The notes under the pieces are model-generated. The model did no database searches. It was not told the origin of the DNA and was given only the letters and a program-made list of their open reading frames with translations. A stretch of DNA of 64,000 bases, from assembly GCA_950295325.1 (NCBI GenBank), contig OX485805.1, positions 14,619,501 through 14,683,500 of the forward strand, given 5' to 3'. The position numbers and the translations under genes were made by a program. This document shows positions 22,699-34,000 of this stretch, in pieces. This DNA comes from Polytrichum commune (Eukaryota; Streptophyta; Polytrichopsida; Polytrichales; Polytrichaceae). The stretch's first letter is position 1, and every line of letters begins with the position of its first letter.

Positions 22699-22729
22699 CA
22701 TTAGGGGAGGAATGGACTCAAAAGGTGCC
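22699..22729 (+). repeat. Left terminal inverted repeat (31 bp)
   Basis: Exact inverse of 35721-35751. Homology stops on both sides: inside it continues TGCCTTGTT, and outside it is preceded by AAAATCTAA. Confidence 0.85.
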
Positions 22730-23126
22730 TGCCTTGTTAAATGCCCGGAAAATCCATTTCCGGCTTTTAGGGTACCGAGGTACAAGGGGTGTACCCATGT
22801 GCTCGCGTGGCACCTAAGGTGCCATTGGACTTGGGCCGGGGTCCGGGCCAATGGTGTCATGCCTTGTTGTCAGCCATTGAGTTCTTGTTTTAGGGTACAA
22901 GGTAGTGGGGAGTACCCACATCCGGACGAGGACCGACGAGTCTCGCGCATGCTAGGTACGCAGCACTTGCACTGCGTACATTTTTTTGTGATCATGCCAT
23001 GGAGCTCCTGTGGGCGGCAACAAAGGAGGGCAAGGTAGTGGGGCTTAGTGTAGGATCAAACAGATGGGGATTTGTGGGGGGAATTAAAATTTCTGCGAAT
23101 GTGGGAGGTTGGGGTCACCAAGTTCC

Positions 23127-24749
23127 ATGCTGGGTTCATTTCAAACAGAGTGTTTTGCTGCCTTTATGTGGATGTTTGCTGCGTGGAATTGGACTGCGGA
23201 GTTGCCTGTTGCCGCAATGTTGTCGAGGAGGCCCAAGACTAAGATCCAATCCATTGTTTTGCACAACACTCACAATGCGGACGGCCAATGGATTCCAACA
23301 AAGTATGAGATTGGATCATGGGTGACTCTAAATCCTGGCTCATCTGGAGTTTGGGCAAGAGATGCCAAGTTGCATGGTGGAACAACTGTCAGAGGTGCAT
23401 ACAAAGGGAAAATAATTGATTGGAGATTTAGTGTACCTAATGTTGGTCGTGAAGTTACCACCAACCCTCGCGCTGAATCCATATTGATAAGATGGGCTTA
23501 TTCTCCACGGCAAACGCGGCTGGATCCCGATGTGGTCGTGCAGATACCCAAGTGCAATTGTAAGTATGTGGTTCATGATGCAGTTACACTCCTTCCCTTG
23601 TTTGTGGGTTGTAGCTTGTGATTACCACCTAACTAACCTGTGGTTGGGTTCTTGCAGATGTGTATGCATCGTATTTTGAAGATTGGGTCGACCCACTTTC
23701 GCTCCTGGGTGTAATAGTCGTGCTCCACACAGAAATTGGGGAAGCCCAGAGGAATGGGAGAGCCCATTCTGACCTGCTGGAGAATGGTATTTTCTTTTGT
23801 GGTGACACCTATGTTCCTCCCACCCCAGGCCAATTGTATAGTCACCTGGAGCCTATAGAATTGCCGGCATTTGAGGATCCTGCATGGCCATTACCGGACA
23901 TGCATTGTAGTGAGGCTTTTAGAGCCAAATTCTACTCTGATTTCAAAGGGGTTACCAAGGCAAGGACTGGTAGTAGCATGGGGCACTTGCAATGGTTTCT
24001 ACCAATGCATGTCATGGTAGACCTATTTCACGTTGCCAGGAACCTCCATAGAACTCCAACCATGGTTGTCGTCAGTGGAACAGATGAGGATTTGTTTTCG
24101 AGTTTGATGGACCCAGGGTGGGACTCAAAAATTCATTGTGGCAAGGATATAATCAACTGCGTGGTGGCTAAGCATACGGTCAAATTCAGGTGAGGACATG
24201 GTTTAAGCTTAGGGTGTGCATATCTTCTACCTTTGGTGGTTACACATGTTCTTCTAGGGTTACTGATGTGTGTATGTTTGCAAATGCAGGTATCACATGG
24301 GGGGGAGCATGCTATATGCTAATTTTCAATATGGTAGGCTTCGTCTATTGGGAGATGGTGTTACTTGGGAGCACATTGACCAAGTGCAGAATGAAGTTAT
24401 GGTGGAGGTGAAGCTGGCTATTGGTGATCATGAGATTGGCATTATTGAGGTGGGGAGAACATGGCCAATTCATCATATTCGCGAGGAGGCACGCATAATT
24501 TTGGGTGTTGACACCCCTGATGACTTCACACTATGGATTTGCCATGCTGGCCAAGCTGACCTTAAGGTATGCCCTCAATGTCTTGGATGTGGTAGTTTTC
24601 AACTTGTAATTTATGCTAGAATTGCACGGTGCTTGGGCTGACATTGTGCTCTGTTGGAATGACAGGTCAATCGAAGGCAAGAGGGCAAAATGACTGTGGG
24701 TGATGCAATGCCTCCATGCACCTTTAGGGTGGTTGCAAACTACTCATAG
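23127..24749 (+). CDS. Four-exon gene with a C-terminal ubiquitin-like domain
   Basis: Exons 23127-23559, 23658-24189, 24290-24566 and 24666-24749 join in phase at GT-AG borders, giving about 441 codons with no internal stop. The start is the first ATG in the open frame, so an upstream exon is possible. The N-terminal two-thirds (KTKIQSIVLHNTHNADGQW, DLFHVARNLHRTPTMVVVSG) match no family I know. The last ~85 residues begin VEVKLAIGDHEIGIIEVG, continue IHHIREEARIILGV and FTLWICHAGQADLKVNRR, and end TFRVVANYS. That gives two strands, a helix, then strands with a DLKVN turn, the layout of a ubiquitin beta-grasp fold. There is no terminal Gly-Gly, so it would be an internal Ubl domain, not a conjugated modifier. 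It is the only one of the three element genes on the plus strand. The intact exons suggest recent function or transposition. Confidence 0.65.
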
Positions 24750-25762
24750 TTTCATAGTGTTAGAGATTTTGAACTGGCAGCAAGTGATTCAACCACTCTG
24801 CCACTTCATCTGGTATATAGTGTAGTATATTTTGGGTTCCAACAACTTTGTGGGGACTACAGCAGTAACTTGGATGTGAGGCAGCTTTTATAGTCCTCTA
24901 GCATTAGTCCATTGTAGATTCAACTTGGAACCTTACCTGTTGTAATCTTGGATTTTGTTGTCCATTAGTAAATTTTGACATATTGACTTCCCACAATTGG
25001 TAGATTTGGTGTTACCTGATGCATCAATTCCATGCTGAATTCATACTTGGTGTTGTTGAACTAAACATTTGCCTTGATTTTCTTCTTGTTGTGTCAATAT
25101 TTATCACTTTCTACTTCAGATGTTAGTCCATGCTGATATTGGTTGGGGCCACCACACATTGTACAACTGGTTCAATGTTAAGAGGTTTTTTCCATTGTGT
25201 TTCAATATCAGGGTTGTTGTATCTTCATATCCAAGTATGTGTGTTTTCACCTTTCATGTTGGAGTTCAGTCAATTGTTAAGTGGCAAATTGTTGGGTTTA
25301 CCCAAAAGACTGGGTTGGTGAGCATCAGGGCAAACCACAGTCAGCTGGGCTACATGTTGCTGTCAACATTGAATCCAAACAGCCCATGTAATACCTTTTT
25401 CAGCAAGACACTTAAAGCTTGACCCTATACGCATAGCAAAGAGACAGGTCCGCCAAACAAATGGATGCACTTGACATGTGCAATGGTTTAGATAGTTCTA
25501 AGGATAAGAAAGAGAACGCTTGGCTGTTCAAAACTTTATTGCTTTATGGGCGCATTGTACATTGATGCCTCCAATGTAACATTGGTTTTCAAAGGCCAAA
25601 AATCTGCCAAGGGGCTATATACATCAAAATTGCCACAAAACTATGAACCTGACTACATCCTGGGAGCACCACAACTCTGTATTGGTGGTCTCCGCTACCG
25701 AATAACCTATAGAGCAAACATACTATACATCAATCTGGTGCTTCGTGCAAACTGCTTGAAAC
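24750..25762. other. Spacer between the convergent Ubl-like and RING-like genes
   Basis: This probably holds the 3' untranslated regions of both genes. An open stretch at about 25120-25420 is not recognisable and has no convincing splice links. Confidence 0.35.
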
Positions 25763-27574
25763 TCAATCCGCTAGTGATATTACAGTTTCCACCAGGCGAT
25801 CAATTAGGCCAGTGTTGAAGATAGCTTGAGCCTCCTCAGAGACACTTGGCGTCGCTCCTGAAGCCCTCCTCTTATGTCGAGAAGACCCCTCTTCGGCCCA
25901 GAATCCCTTTGAGGTCCTCCCTCCAGGTATGGCAGTATCAGGTGGAACAACTGCCAAGGGAGCTATGTTGATTGATTCAGGTGATGGTGGTATTGGGTCC
26001 TCCAAGTCCACAAGGACATAGTTTGGACTGGGGGCACCAGAGTCCTCATGTAATTTGGGTCCATTCACTCTGATCCTCTTGCCACGAACATGTTTAGCTT
26101 CTATTTCGCTAGTTGTCCTCTTCCTGACCTCGAAATCTTGTGTCGGTGGAGTCGTCGGCACAAACCTGTTTGGACCCAGCGGCTCAGCCCAAGCCGTTTG
26201 ATCCTGGCCAGCAACCTCAACCTCTACTTTCATCCCCTTGTCAAGAGGGAAACCCCAACTTGCCATCCAAATCCCACTGGCCTTCTCACCACATCTTGGG
26301 CAATATCGGTGTCCCACTACCAACATTTCCCACAGACAATGGGGATGGTACATACACCCACACGAAAAAGGAACTGCCACATTCTTCAAGAAAAATCTAC
26401 AACAACCAGGGCATGCTTTGGACAATGGACCCTCGGTGTCATCAGCGCAGGTGGGGAGCTTGTCAAATATACACTTTGGACGAATGGTGATCATGGCCAA
26501 ACGTTGTGTTTCCACCTGTTTCTTCAACACTTCTGATTCCTCATTCTTGGTAGCCCACTTCAAGTACTTGGCATCAATCTGGGCTTCCAGCTTGTGGAAC
26601 TTTGCTCTCAATTGGTCAATTTCTTCATTGTTGGCCACCATCATCATCAAATTGTCGCGAGCAGCTTCGTCCACCTCTGCTTTCTCCCTCAGCATTGCTA
26701 ATTTCCCCAACCTCGCAGACTTGTCCTTCAATTGCCTGTGCTGGGCGTCCAACTCAAGATCTTTGGCGTCGCAAGCGTTCAGCTGTGTTTGCACACTGTT
26801 TTGCTTTTCATTCAAGGTGTCAAGGGTAGCAGCCAGTTGCTTGACCTCATCCAAGCTGGCTTGTAGTTTTGATGTCAGCTGCTCTAATGACACGCTGGAA
26901 CCACCTGATGCAGATGCCGGTTTGTCTCCACCACCTCCCTGCGCAACTGCAGCACCCAAGATATTGACAATTGCCTGCACTTGCAACATTGGTGCAGGTG
27001 GTGAGAGCTTCATGGGATTCTTGGCAGGGTGCTCCAAACGCTCGGTGTACACCTTCGAGGCGTGCCCAGCCCAATTGACTGCTTTGTTGCGGCCATAAAA
27101 CATGTAGGCCTCCCGCAAAAAACTGATTGAGATACAGCCATTGTCTGGCTTCTCCCCATAGATGTTCTTGTATAGTGCAAGGTAGGTGTCTCGAGCAGTA
27201 GGGTCTCTGCACTTGTCCAGTGGGAACCTGGATTTGTTGTCATCGTCCATGTAAGGCCAGGTAGAGGCATAGCTAGAAGCAGGGCACTCTGACTCCGAGA
27301 TTTTGGTGGGCAGTGGGCCTTCGCTGCAAAGACCCAGCGTGGATGCGAACCATTTTTCGTCGTACTTCGCCGCTCGTCTCCCCATCAAGAAAGGCACTGC
27401 CTTCAACAACTTCTTCCTCAGCGCGGGTTGAAGCTTGTGCAGGTCAATTGGGTCATCCCATTGTGTCTGCACGACTGTCTCCAAAACATCAGGTGCGTCT
27501 CCTCGATTTCGGCGCGAGCCAGAGGCCCCTCCAGAATCATCTTCACGCCAGCGGCGACGAAGGGAAACGCTCAT
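25763..27574 (-). CDS. Intronless gene: coiled coil plus RING-type C4HC3 zinc finger
   Basis: A 603-residue open frame starts at ATG 27574 (MSVSLRRRWREDD). Residues 40-180 are globular with no known family. Residues 228-360 form a long coiled coil (LEQLTSKLQASLDEVKQLAA). Residues 388-428 give a zinc-finger pattern: C388-x2-C391-x13-C405-x-C407-x2-H410-x2-C413-x11-C425-x2-C428. The spacing is that of a RING finger, with Cys in the usual His position (C4HC3, as in RING-CH/RINGv types). The tail carries basic runs (KHVRGKRIRV), possibly a nuclear signal. RING proteins commonly act as E3 ubiquitin ligases, recruiting an E2. Here this is inferred from the motif alone. The complete frame over 1.8 kb, with no decay, contrasts with the pseudogenes elsewhere. 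It is convergent with the Ubl-like gene, which makes a shared pathway an attractive inference. Confidence 0.75.
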   Translation of the reverse strand: MSVSLRRRWREDDSGGASGSRRNRGDAPDVLETVVQTQWDDPIDLHKLQPALRKKLLKAVPFLMGRRAAKYDEKWFASTLGLCSEGPLPTKISESECPASSYASTWPYMDDDNKSRFPLDKCRDPTARDTYLALYKNIYGEKPDNGCISISFLREAYMFYGRNKAVNWAGHASKVYTERLEHPAKNPMKLSPPAPMLQVQAIVNILGAAVAQGGGGDKPASASGGSSVSLEQLTSKLQASLDEVKQLAATLDTLNEKQNSVQTQLNACDAKDLELDAQHRQLKDKSARLGKLAMLREKAEVDEAARDNLMMMVANNEEIDQLRAKFHKLEAQIDAKYLKWATKNEESEVLKKQVETQRLAMITIRPKCIFDKLPTCADDTEGPLSKACPGCCRFFLKNVAVPFSCGCMYHPHCLWEMLVVGHRYCPRCGEKASGIWMASWGFPLDKGMKVEVEVAGQDQTAWAEPLGPNRFVPTTPPTQDFEVRKRTTSEIEAKHVRGKRIRVNGPKLHEDSGAPSPNYVLVDLEDPIPPSPESINIAPLAVVPPDTAIPGGRTSKGFWAEEGSSRHKRRASGATPSVSEEAQAIFNTGLIDRLVETVISLAD

Positions 27575-27629
27575 GGTGGGACTCGCTGGCTTGGTTCAAG
27601 CAAGTTGTATCTACTGTGAGAGGCGACCC

Positions 27630-27870
27630 TTAAGATAACTACAAGATGGCCAGAACTACAAGACGAATTCGACTACAACTGCCAGTTGGATTGATGAACT
27701 CCAAGCCTCCAAGAACTACAAGTCGGAGATGGCTCCAAAAGCTCCACGATCTAGCGCCTTCACATACCAACTGTTTCCAGTAATTACAACTCTATGTTGA
27801 TAACTACAAAGATGACCCAATTCCACCAGCTACAAACTTGAGCGGATTCCAATAGCTACAAGGAGAAGAC
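27630..27870 (-). promoter_or_regulatory. CTACAA-rich upstream region of the RING-like gene
   Basis: CTACAA (TTGTAG on the gene strand) occurs seven times in about 240 bp, near 27636, 27655, 27672, 27715, 27804, 27830 and 27855, starting about 60 bp upstream of the gene's ATG. The spacing is irregular. It may be a promoter element cluster or a degenerate repeat. Confidence 0.35.
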
Positions 27871-27932
27871 TGCTACCCTTCAAGCAGTAGCGAAGCCGAA
27901 GTGGTCCCAACAACCAAGAATGTCGAATGCGG

Positions 27933-28205
27933 TGAAGGTGAAGCTGGCTATTGGTGAAGAAGGCATTTGTGCATGTGGCTCCACCAACTGTTCGAATTGC
28001 TCCCTCCCAAAACAACGAGAGCGGCAAAGGACTAAATTGGTGCAATCCTGTGAGAGTACGAGGATGTGATGCCCACATGATTCAGTGTGAGGACTTGCCA
28101 TTGAGTGTTACTCACACTCAATTCACATGGCACCACTTACTACAGTGCTCACCAAAGTCCCTCAACCAAACCGCAAGGGTGTTAGGCCATAAGAAGCCAA
28201 CGTAA
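27933..28205 (+). other. Partial echo of the Ubl-domain exon
   Basis: AGGTGAAGCTGGCTATTGGT plus GA (22 bp), the start of the ubiquitin-like domain at about 24409, recurs at about 27938, after which the sequences diverge. An open frame runs on to 28205 without a known family. It may be a remnant of a second, rearranged copy of the Ubl gene, or a small gene conversion tract. Confidence 0.4.
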
Positions 28206-28218
28206 TGTTATTTTTTCC

Positions 28219-28297
28219 ATTCATCCACCACTTGGGTCCATTCATCTGCCATCTGGGTCCATTCATCTGCCACTTGGGTCCATTCATCCGCCACCTA
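28219..28297 (+). repeat. Short tandem repeat, ~22-bp unit, four copies
   Basis: CATTCATCCACCACTTGGGT and variants (CATCTGCCATCTGGGTC, CATCCGCCACC) follow each other four times. It marks the start of the non-coding repeat block inside the 13-kb element. Confidence 0.8.
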
Positions 28298-29610
28298 ACT
28301 AGTATTCCATGGGGTGAGGATCCCTTTCATGGTTGTGGCCATTTCCACGTACAACCGTGAATTGACCGTTTAATGTTTTAAATGGTAATCAAATATTTAT
28401 ACACAATAAATGCACTACCAAACTCCTAATCACATCCACGACACTTGGCTGGGTGAGGAACGCCCTCGTGTCCACATGAATAACTTGTCACCACATAATC
28501 GAATTCGTACAACAACAAATCATTTATTTCCAACATGCGGGTGGATTGGAAGCAAAAATTAAATTGCGTCCGACTTTGGTATGGTTAGTCAACCCATTGT
28601 GAGACCCATTGTGAGACCCATTGTGAGACCATGTAAGTAGGCATTGTGAGACTATGTAAGTAGGCATTTCTTTACATACAAGTAGGTCTAAATGGTTCTA
28701 AATGGTTATTCATCCCAAATGCTTGGCTACTTGGGGATATCAAGAACCTAACTTAAACCTCTATGGGGTGTGGATCCACTAAATGGTTGTGGCGAATTCC
28801 ACATACATCCATGAATTGACGTTTAGAGGTTTAAATGGTAATCATCCATTTGTACACATTAAATGCTACTAGGAATGTACTAATCACATTCAACACACTT
28901 GGTTGGGTAAGGAACGCCATCTTGTCTACATCAATAACTTCTCACGTCATAATAGAATTCGTACAACAACAAATCATAATTTCCACGATTTTGGTGGATT
29001 GGAAGCAAATATTTAATAGCATCCGACTTTGGTATGGTTAGTCAACCCAATGCTTGGTTGGGTCCATGTCCAAGCATACTATGCACAACGCTAGTTGACT
29101 ACCTCATCCACTACCAAGTCCATGACCATGGTTAGTATCACGTCAAATACAAGTAGGCATGGCGGATGTCTTTACATGTAGGCATGGCGTGGCGGATGTC
29201 TAAGTGCCAATGCAAGTAGCTCTAACTGGTTATTTACATATAAGTAGGTCTAGATGGGTGAAGATGGTTATTTTGCCGAAATGGTCCACTACTTGGGGAT
29301 ATCAAACACCTAACTAGTATGGTGTGTTTGGTGGATCCAGGTTATGGTTGTGGCCAATTCCACATACAACTGTGAATTGACTCGTGTGGAGCTTTAAGTG
29401 GTAATCAATTATTTTGTCCACAATAATTGTACATGGAAACTACTAGACACATCCAACACATTTGGTTGGGTATTAAATGCAAGCTTATTTTCGTCAAGAT
29501 CTTGGCACGTCATGTTTTAATTCGTACCATTCCACCACTAATACACAATAATTATGGTGGAATGGATGTAAACATTGAATAGCAATTGACTTTGGTGTGG
29601 TTAGTCAAAC
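28295..29610 (+). repeat. Three diverged tandem copies of a ~300-bp block with spacers
   Basis: Copies start near 28295, 28748 and 29308 with CCTAACTAGTAT-type text. Each continues through GGTTGTGGCC...TTCCACATACA, GTGAATTGAC, AATGGTAATCA, CACTTGG(C/T)TGGGT, GAATTCGTACAACAACAAAT, GGTGGATTGGAAGCAAA and GACTTTGGTATGGTTAGTCA in the same order. They differ by many substitutions and indels, and spacers between them differ in length. There is no coding pattern. The block separates the RING-like gene from the transposase-like gene. Confidence 0.8.
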
Positions 29611-30260
29611 CATGTCGTGTTTGGGTCCATCTCTCCACATACTATGCACTCGGCTAAAATGAACATGCAATCCACTACTTGTAGTGTGACTATGGTTAGT
29701 ATGTCGTCAAATATCATATAGCCCACACAACAATTAGGGTGTGACTCGATCCTCAACATCTCATGATAAATCACATTGGGTTCTATCAATTGGCACATGC
29801 AGTGCCCAAATATATTTGGATTGGGTCACGCCATTTCTTAACCCATTAGTCTAGTAGAGTATTCATTAATAGGTCTCGTCCTTGATGACCAATTGCACAA
29901 TTCTACCACTTGCAAGTAGGCATGGCCAATGCGCTCATTGGATGTGTGTGACAATCAGTATGTTGTCAAATATCACATAGCACTCCAGTCGATGAAGTAG
30001 GGGCACAAGCCAATTGACGGTGTTGTATATTAGGCCACACGATCAAACATACATTACAACATGACATGTTGGGCCCATCATCCCATTTGGGCCAACGCAA
30101 AAGGCAATTGATGGTGATCCCGATATGGGTGTACAAACCCGTGGCGGCCACCGCCATTGTTTTAGATACTTATTACAACCTACACCTTGGGAAGGAATTA
30201 ATATTACCCACTACCAAAATTTTCAAATTGTGACTAGAGCCATGCTTAGAGGCGGACTAC

Positions 30261-30293
30261 CCCAAACCCCAAACCCTAAACCCTAAACCCTAC
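30261..30293 (-). repeat. Interstitial telomere-type repeat inside the 13-kb element
   Basis: CCCCAAACCCCAAACCCTAA continues to about four CCCTAAA-type units, two exact. It is the reverse-strand form of the run at 5021. Confidence 0.75.
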
Positions 30294-30751
30294 ACCCTAC
30301 AATGTGATAATGAGCGTAAGATTAGCTATAAGGGGCAGGATGGCTAATCATAGTTGTTCATGCCAAAGTGAAGTTATAGGAAGTTGCAACCAATTGTAGT
30401 TGCCACAAGTGACCCTTACAACAAACGTGGTGGCACCAAGTATCATTGGGGCTAGGACCACAAACTGTGATGAGAGCGCATGATTAGAGGCGGACGCCAA
30501 TCTCGACATGTGCCGCATGAGCCATATTTATGATGACCGGTAAGGAGATTTGGCTTCAACGTGAATTAGACTCGTATACATGATGTGGGGTTACCTATCA
30601 TCATACAGAATCGGCAAGGTATGGGATTAGGGTGGTTCCATTTATCTTGACATTAAATGTGGCAGTGGATTCAACACTCTGGTACTAAGTACAGGGAGGG
30701 GGGGGGGTTGTAGTGGTCAATTATAGTTTAAGATGTTCGTGGTGTGGGTGT

Positions 30752-30985
30752 CCATTCATCCGGTTCCCGTGGCCAACGTTAGTTGTTTGCACCAGACATC
30801 CAACATTATGTTTTGATGGCTAATACATAGCTCAGGACACATCAAAATTGCTCAAATATGCCGTTCATCCGCTTCATATTACATTCATCCGCTTCACGTG
30901 GCCATAGCTAGGTGTTTGCACCAGACATCCAAGCAAATATTTTGATGGCTAATACATAGCTCAGGACACATCCAAATTGCTCAAA
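30752..30985 (+). repeat. Duplicated ~120-bp block
   Basis: The text CATCCG(G)(C)TTC, GTTTGCACCAGACATCCAA, TTTTGATGGCTAATACATAG and CTCAGGACACATC(A/C)AAATT appears twice, about 125 bp apart, with few differences. It lies just downstream of the 3' end of the transposase-like gene. A G-run of ten is nearby at about 30698. Confidence 0.8.
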
Positions 30986-31077
30986 TATTCTCCAACTTTT
31001 GATATAAAGCTACACCCTAATTTACATCACTTAGCTTCAAAATGTATTTCCAAACCTACAACCTAACGTGCTACACA

Positions 31078-34000
31078 TTATCCAATAGCCGCTGAAATTT
31101 CATCCACCACTTCATCTGGGACTGTTGAGTCTGAAGTTGGGGGCATGTCAACCGCTCTACTAACCCACCTGCTACCTACACGATTCCTAGTTGCAGTCCA
31201 CGCAGCATGGGCAGCATTCGCCCCCGATGTATGATAGGCTAGGCGTTTACGCTCTGATATTTGGGCTTTGTTTACATCAACAATGGGAGCATGCAAAGAC
31301 ATTTCCCTCAATTTTGCCTTGTTTGCAAACCTATGTTGGATATTTTGATACCAGTGCTGGTATTGTTGTACAATAGCACTAGACCTTCGTTCGGTGCCAC
31401 CATGTTGGGTGTGGTGTTGAAGACTGGACTTGGCCGCATGGTGGGACTTCTCCATCCCCTGGTTGTTCCAAACAGCCAAACTTCCATATTCTTGAACGAA
31501 CCATGGGGCGTGCCTTACAAGAACATGCTGCAAACCATACAACAATAAAATTTAGGCAATGATATGAACCCTGCTTGAACAATACGGCAATGGCCTAACA
31601 AAGCTCTATGCTGGAATAAAAATGACTTACCATGTAGTGGGTGACATGTTCCTCTCCAAAATTACGAATGAACAACCTTCCGAACTCTTCCACCTTTGTT
31701 TGGAACACAGATCGTTCATCGTTTGTGAGAGTCAATCCACACAAATATGGGTAGATTTGTTCCAACGCAGTCCATGTTGCCACCCTACCAAGGTAAGCTT
31801 GCCCTCGCTGTAGTTGGTTGTCTTCCGAACGAAGGATATCTTTCCACACTCGATCCTGGCCCGACCAAGTCGATGGTTGGAACAATTTCCCAGCATTAAC
31901 TCCACTTAGAGAGGGTTTTTTTGGTATGTTGTTGTTGGGTCCACTGCGGTCAATGTCTTTGCTGATGACCACGTTTCCGCCGTGCATGCCTGTAGCTGAT
32001 AGAGATTTCTCCATTCTCTTTATTGCTACTTCCTTTCTTGATGGGTTGGACATGTTCCAAATGAACATAATATGCAAATGTATTAGTTTTTCGGTGATCC
32101 TGGTTAGAGCATGTAGGGTGCAGATGTGAACTCTCTCCAACGGTATGGGAAGAATAGGCTTCCACCTGTCTCTGTTGCCAACCTCGATTGGCCCCATGCT
32201 GACACTACGTGCAAACAACCCACTATTCCAGTTGTTTTTTGCTCTACTTTTTGCTACAAGTGAAGCAGTTGGAGCCGACACCACCACAGATTTCTGCCTT
32301 TCTTGATTGCAGTAGACACACGCGAACTTGGACATGGCACCACCCTTTAGTCCATACATGCACTTGATGGTCTTCATATCAGCACTCAAATGCCATTCCA
32401 CTTTGAATGTGCCTATGTCTGGTACCACCAAAGGTTGCCCTGATTCTTGGGCAGCAATAACTTCCGGGAATTTTGTTTGGGAAAATGTCCACTTTAGAAC
32501 CTCATATGACTCCTTTGCCACAAGGAAACATGCTATCGGCCAAATCTCCTGTTCCGATTGCACAGAGAAATATCTTTCATCGTTTTTTATGACCTCTGGA
32601 TCTAAGGCTCGATTCATGAGGGTAATGGAAACTCTCTCAAACTTTTTTCCATGCATAATCTCGGCCTCATCAAGTTTTAGCACAAACTTGAGCGGATCAT
32701 CACCAACCTCTGCAAATATAAAAATTCGGACCACCATCAGTTTCTGACAAAACCAAAATTCACATACAACATTGAATGATTCATGACCCAATTCCAGGAG
32801 CTCCTCCACATACCTGCTTCGGTTATCCCATATAATGCCACCATAGTCCGTTGAACAGCTTCAATGTCAGCAAAAAAAGTGTTTTTGTCATTCAGAACAA
32901 TCATTTTGTCCTTCTGGTTCTTTGGCTTCGATGATGTCCTAGTTGGTGCCACCTCATGCGTATTGTTGATGTGGTAGTAGTCCCCCACAAAATCCTTGAG
33001 CTTCATGTTCAAGTCCACTCTCAACATTCTCACCTATCACACCCGTCATCAATACATTAGGTAAGGTCATGTGAGGACGACTCACTCTCTGGTGGCCAAA
33101 ACAATTGAAAATTGCACAGTAGGCAGTGGGACTAACATACCTTGTTAGGAGTAGGCAGGAAGTTGGCTTTAAGGTCTTTGTCCACAATACCAACTCAACC
33201 CTTGATAGTTTTGTAGATTTGTCCATAACCACGTTGGGACACCCCTGTCATGTCACATGCTGCCAAGATTGACTCAGTATCAATCTCAGCAGCAATCTTC
33301 TCTAAGTAGTGGTTGGCCATTCTTCTTCCAACAAAACCCAATTTTGATGTGGATCCAAGAGCTAATGCTTCATCTCTTGATAACATCCCAGCAAGCGCGG
33401 TAGCAGTCCCTTCTTGAGTGGATTTGGGACCACACAATCTCTTCCTACTACCACTTCCCTTGTTGCCATCAACCAACTGGTGGTGAGTCTTGGGTTGCAA
33501 CAACCGCCTAATTGCTGAAATACGAGCACGTCGTTGACCTCCTTTTTGCGCCAATTGGTCCAAAGACAATGTGTGGCGAAGCTGGGACCTCGTACCAAAG
33601 GGTGTCATCACCATCTTATGTAGTTTCTGTTGGAGCCTCACCATTTCGTTTTTGGCATCAGTTAATTCACATGTAAGGGTGTTAAGAACATGTACGTGTT
33701 CTTGGCTCAAGATTGCAATGCGGTCATCTGATTCTCTTTTTCCCTCCTCTAAAGTTTGTTCATGAGCATGTGTTGCCTCTCTGGCTTGACATTCATATAC
33801 ACAGAGATGTTGCTTGTACGCAGCCAAATTAATTTCCAAATCACGTTGCAAGGCTAGACATTGTTCTCTCAAGTGCTCACTCTGTAGTTGGTAGGAATTC
33901 ATCTCATCAGTTCTAACTTGTTGCAATTCAACCACTTGAGCTGCCCAACCCTTTTTCACTACATCCAATTCACTCAACAATTCACCAATATAATGTTTCA

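Noticed and set aside
26090-27098. Long plus-strand open frames opposite the RING-like gene
   Set aside because: These are antisense shadows of a coherent 603-residue gene with zinc ligands and a coiled coil.
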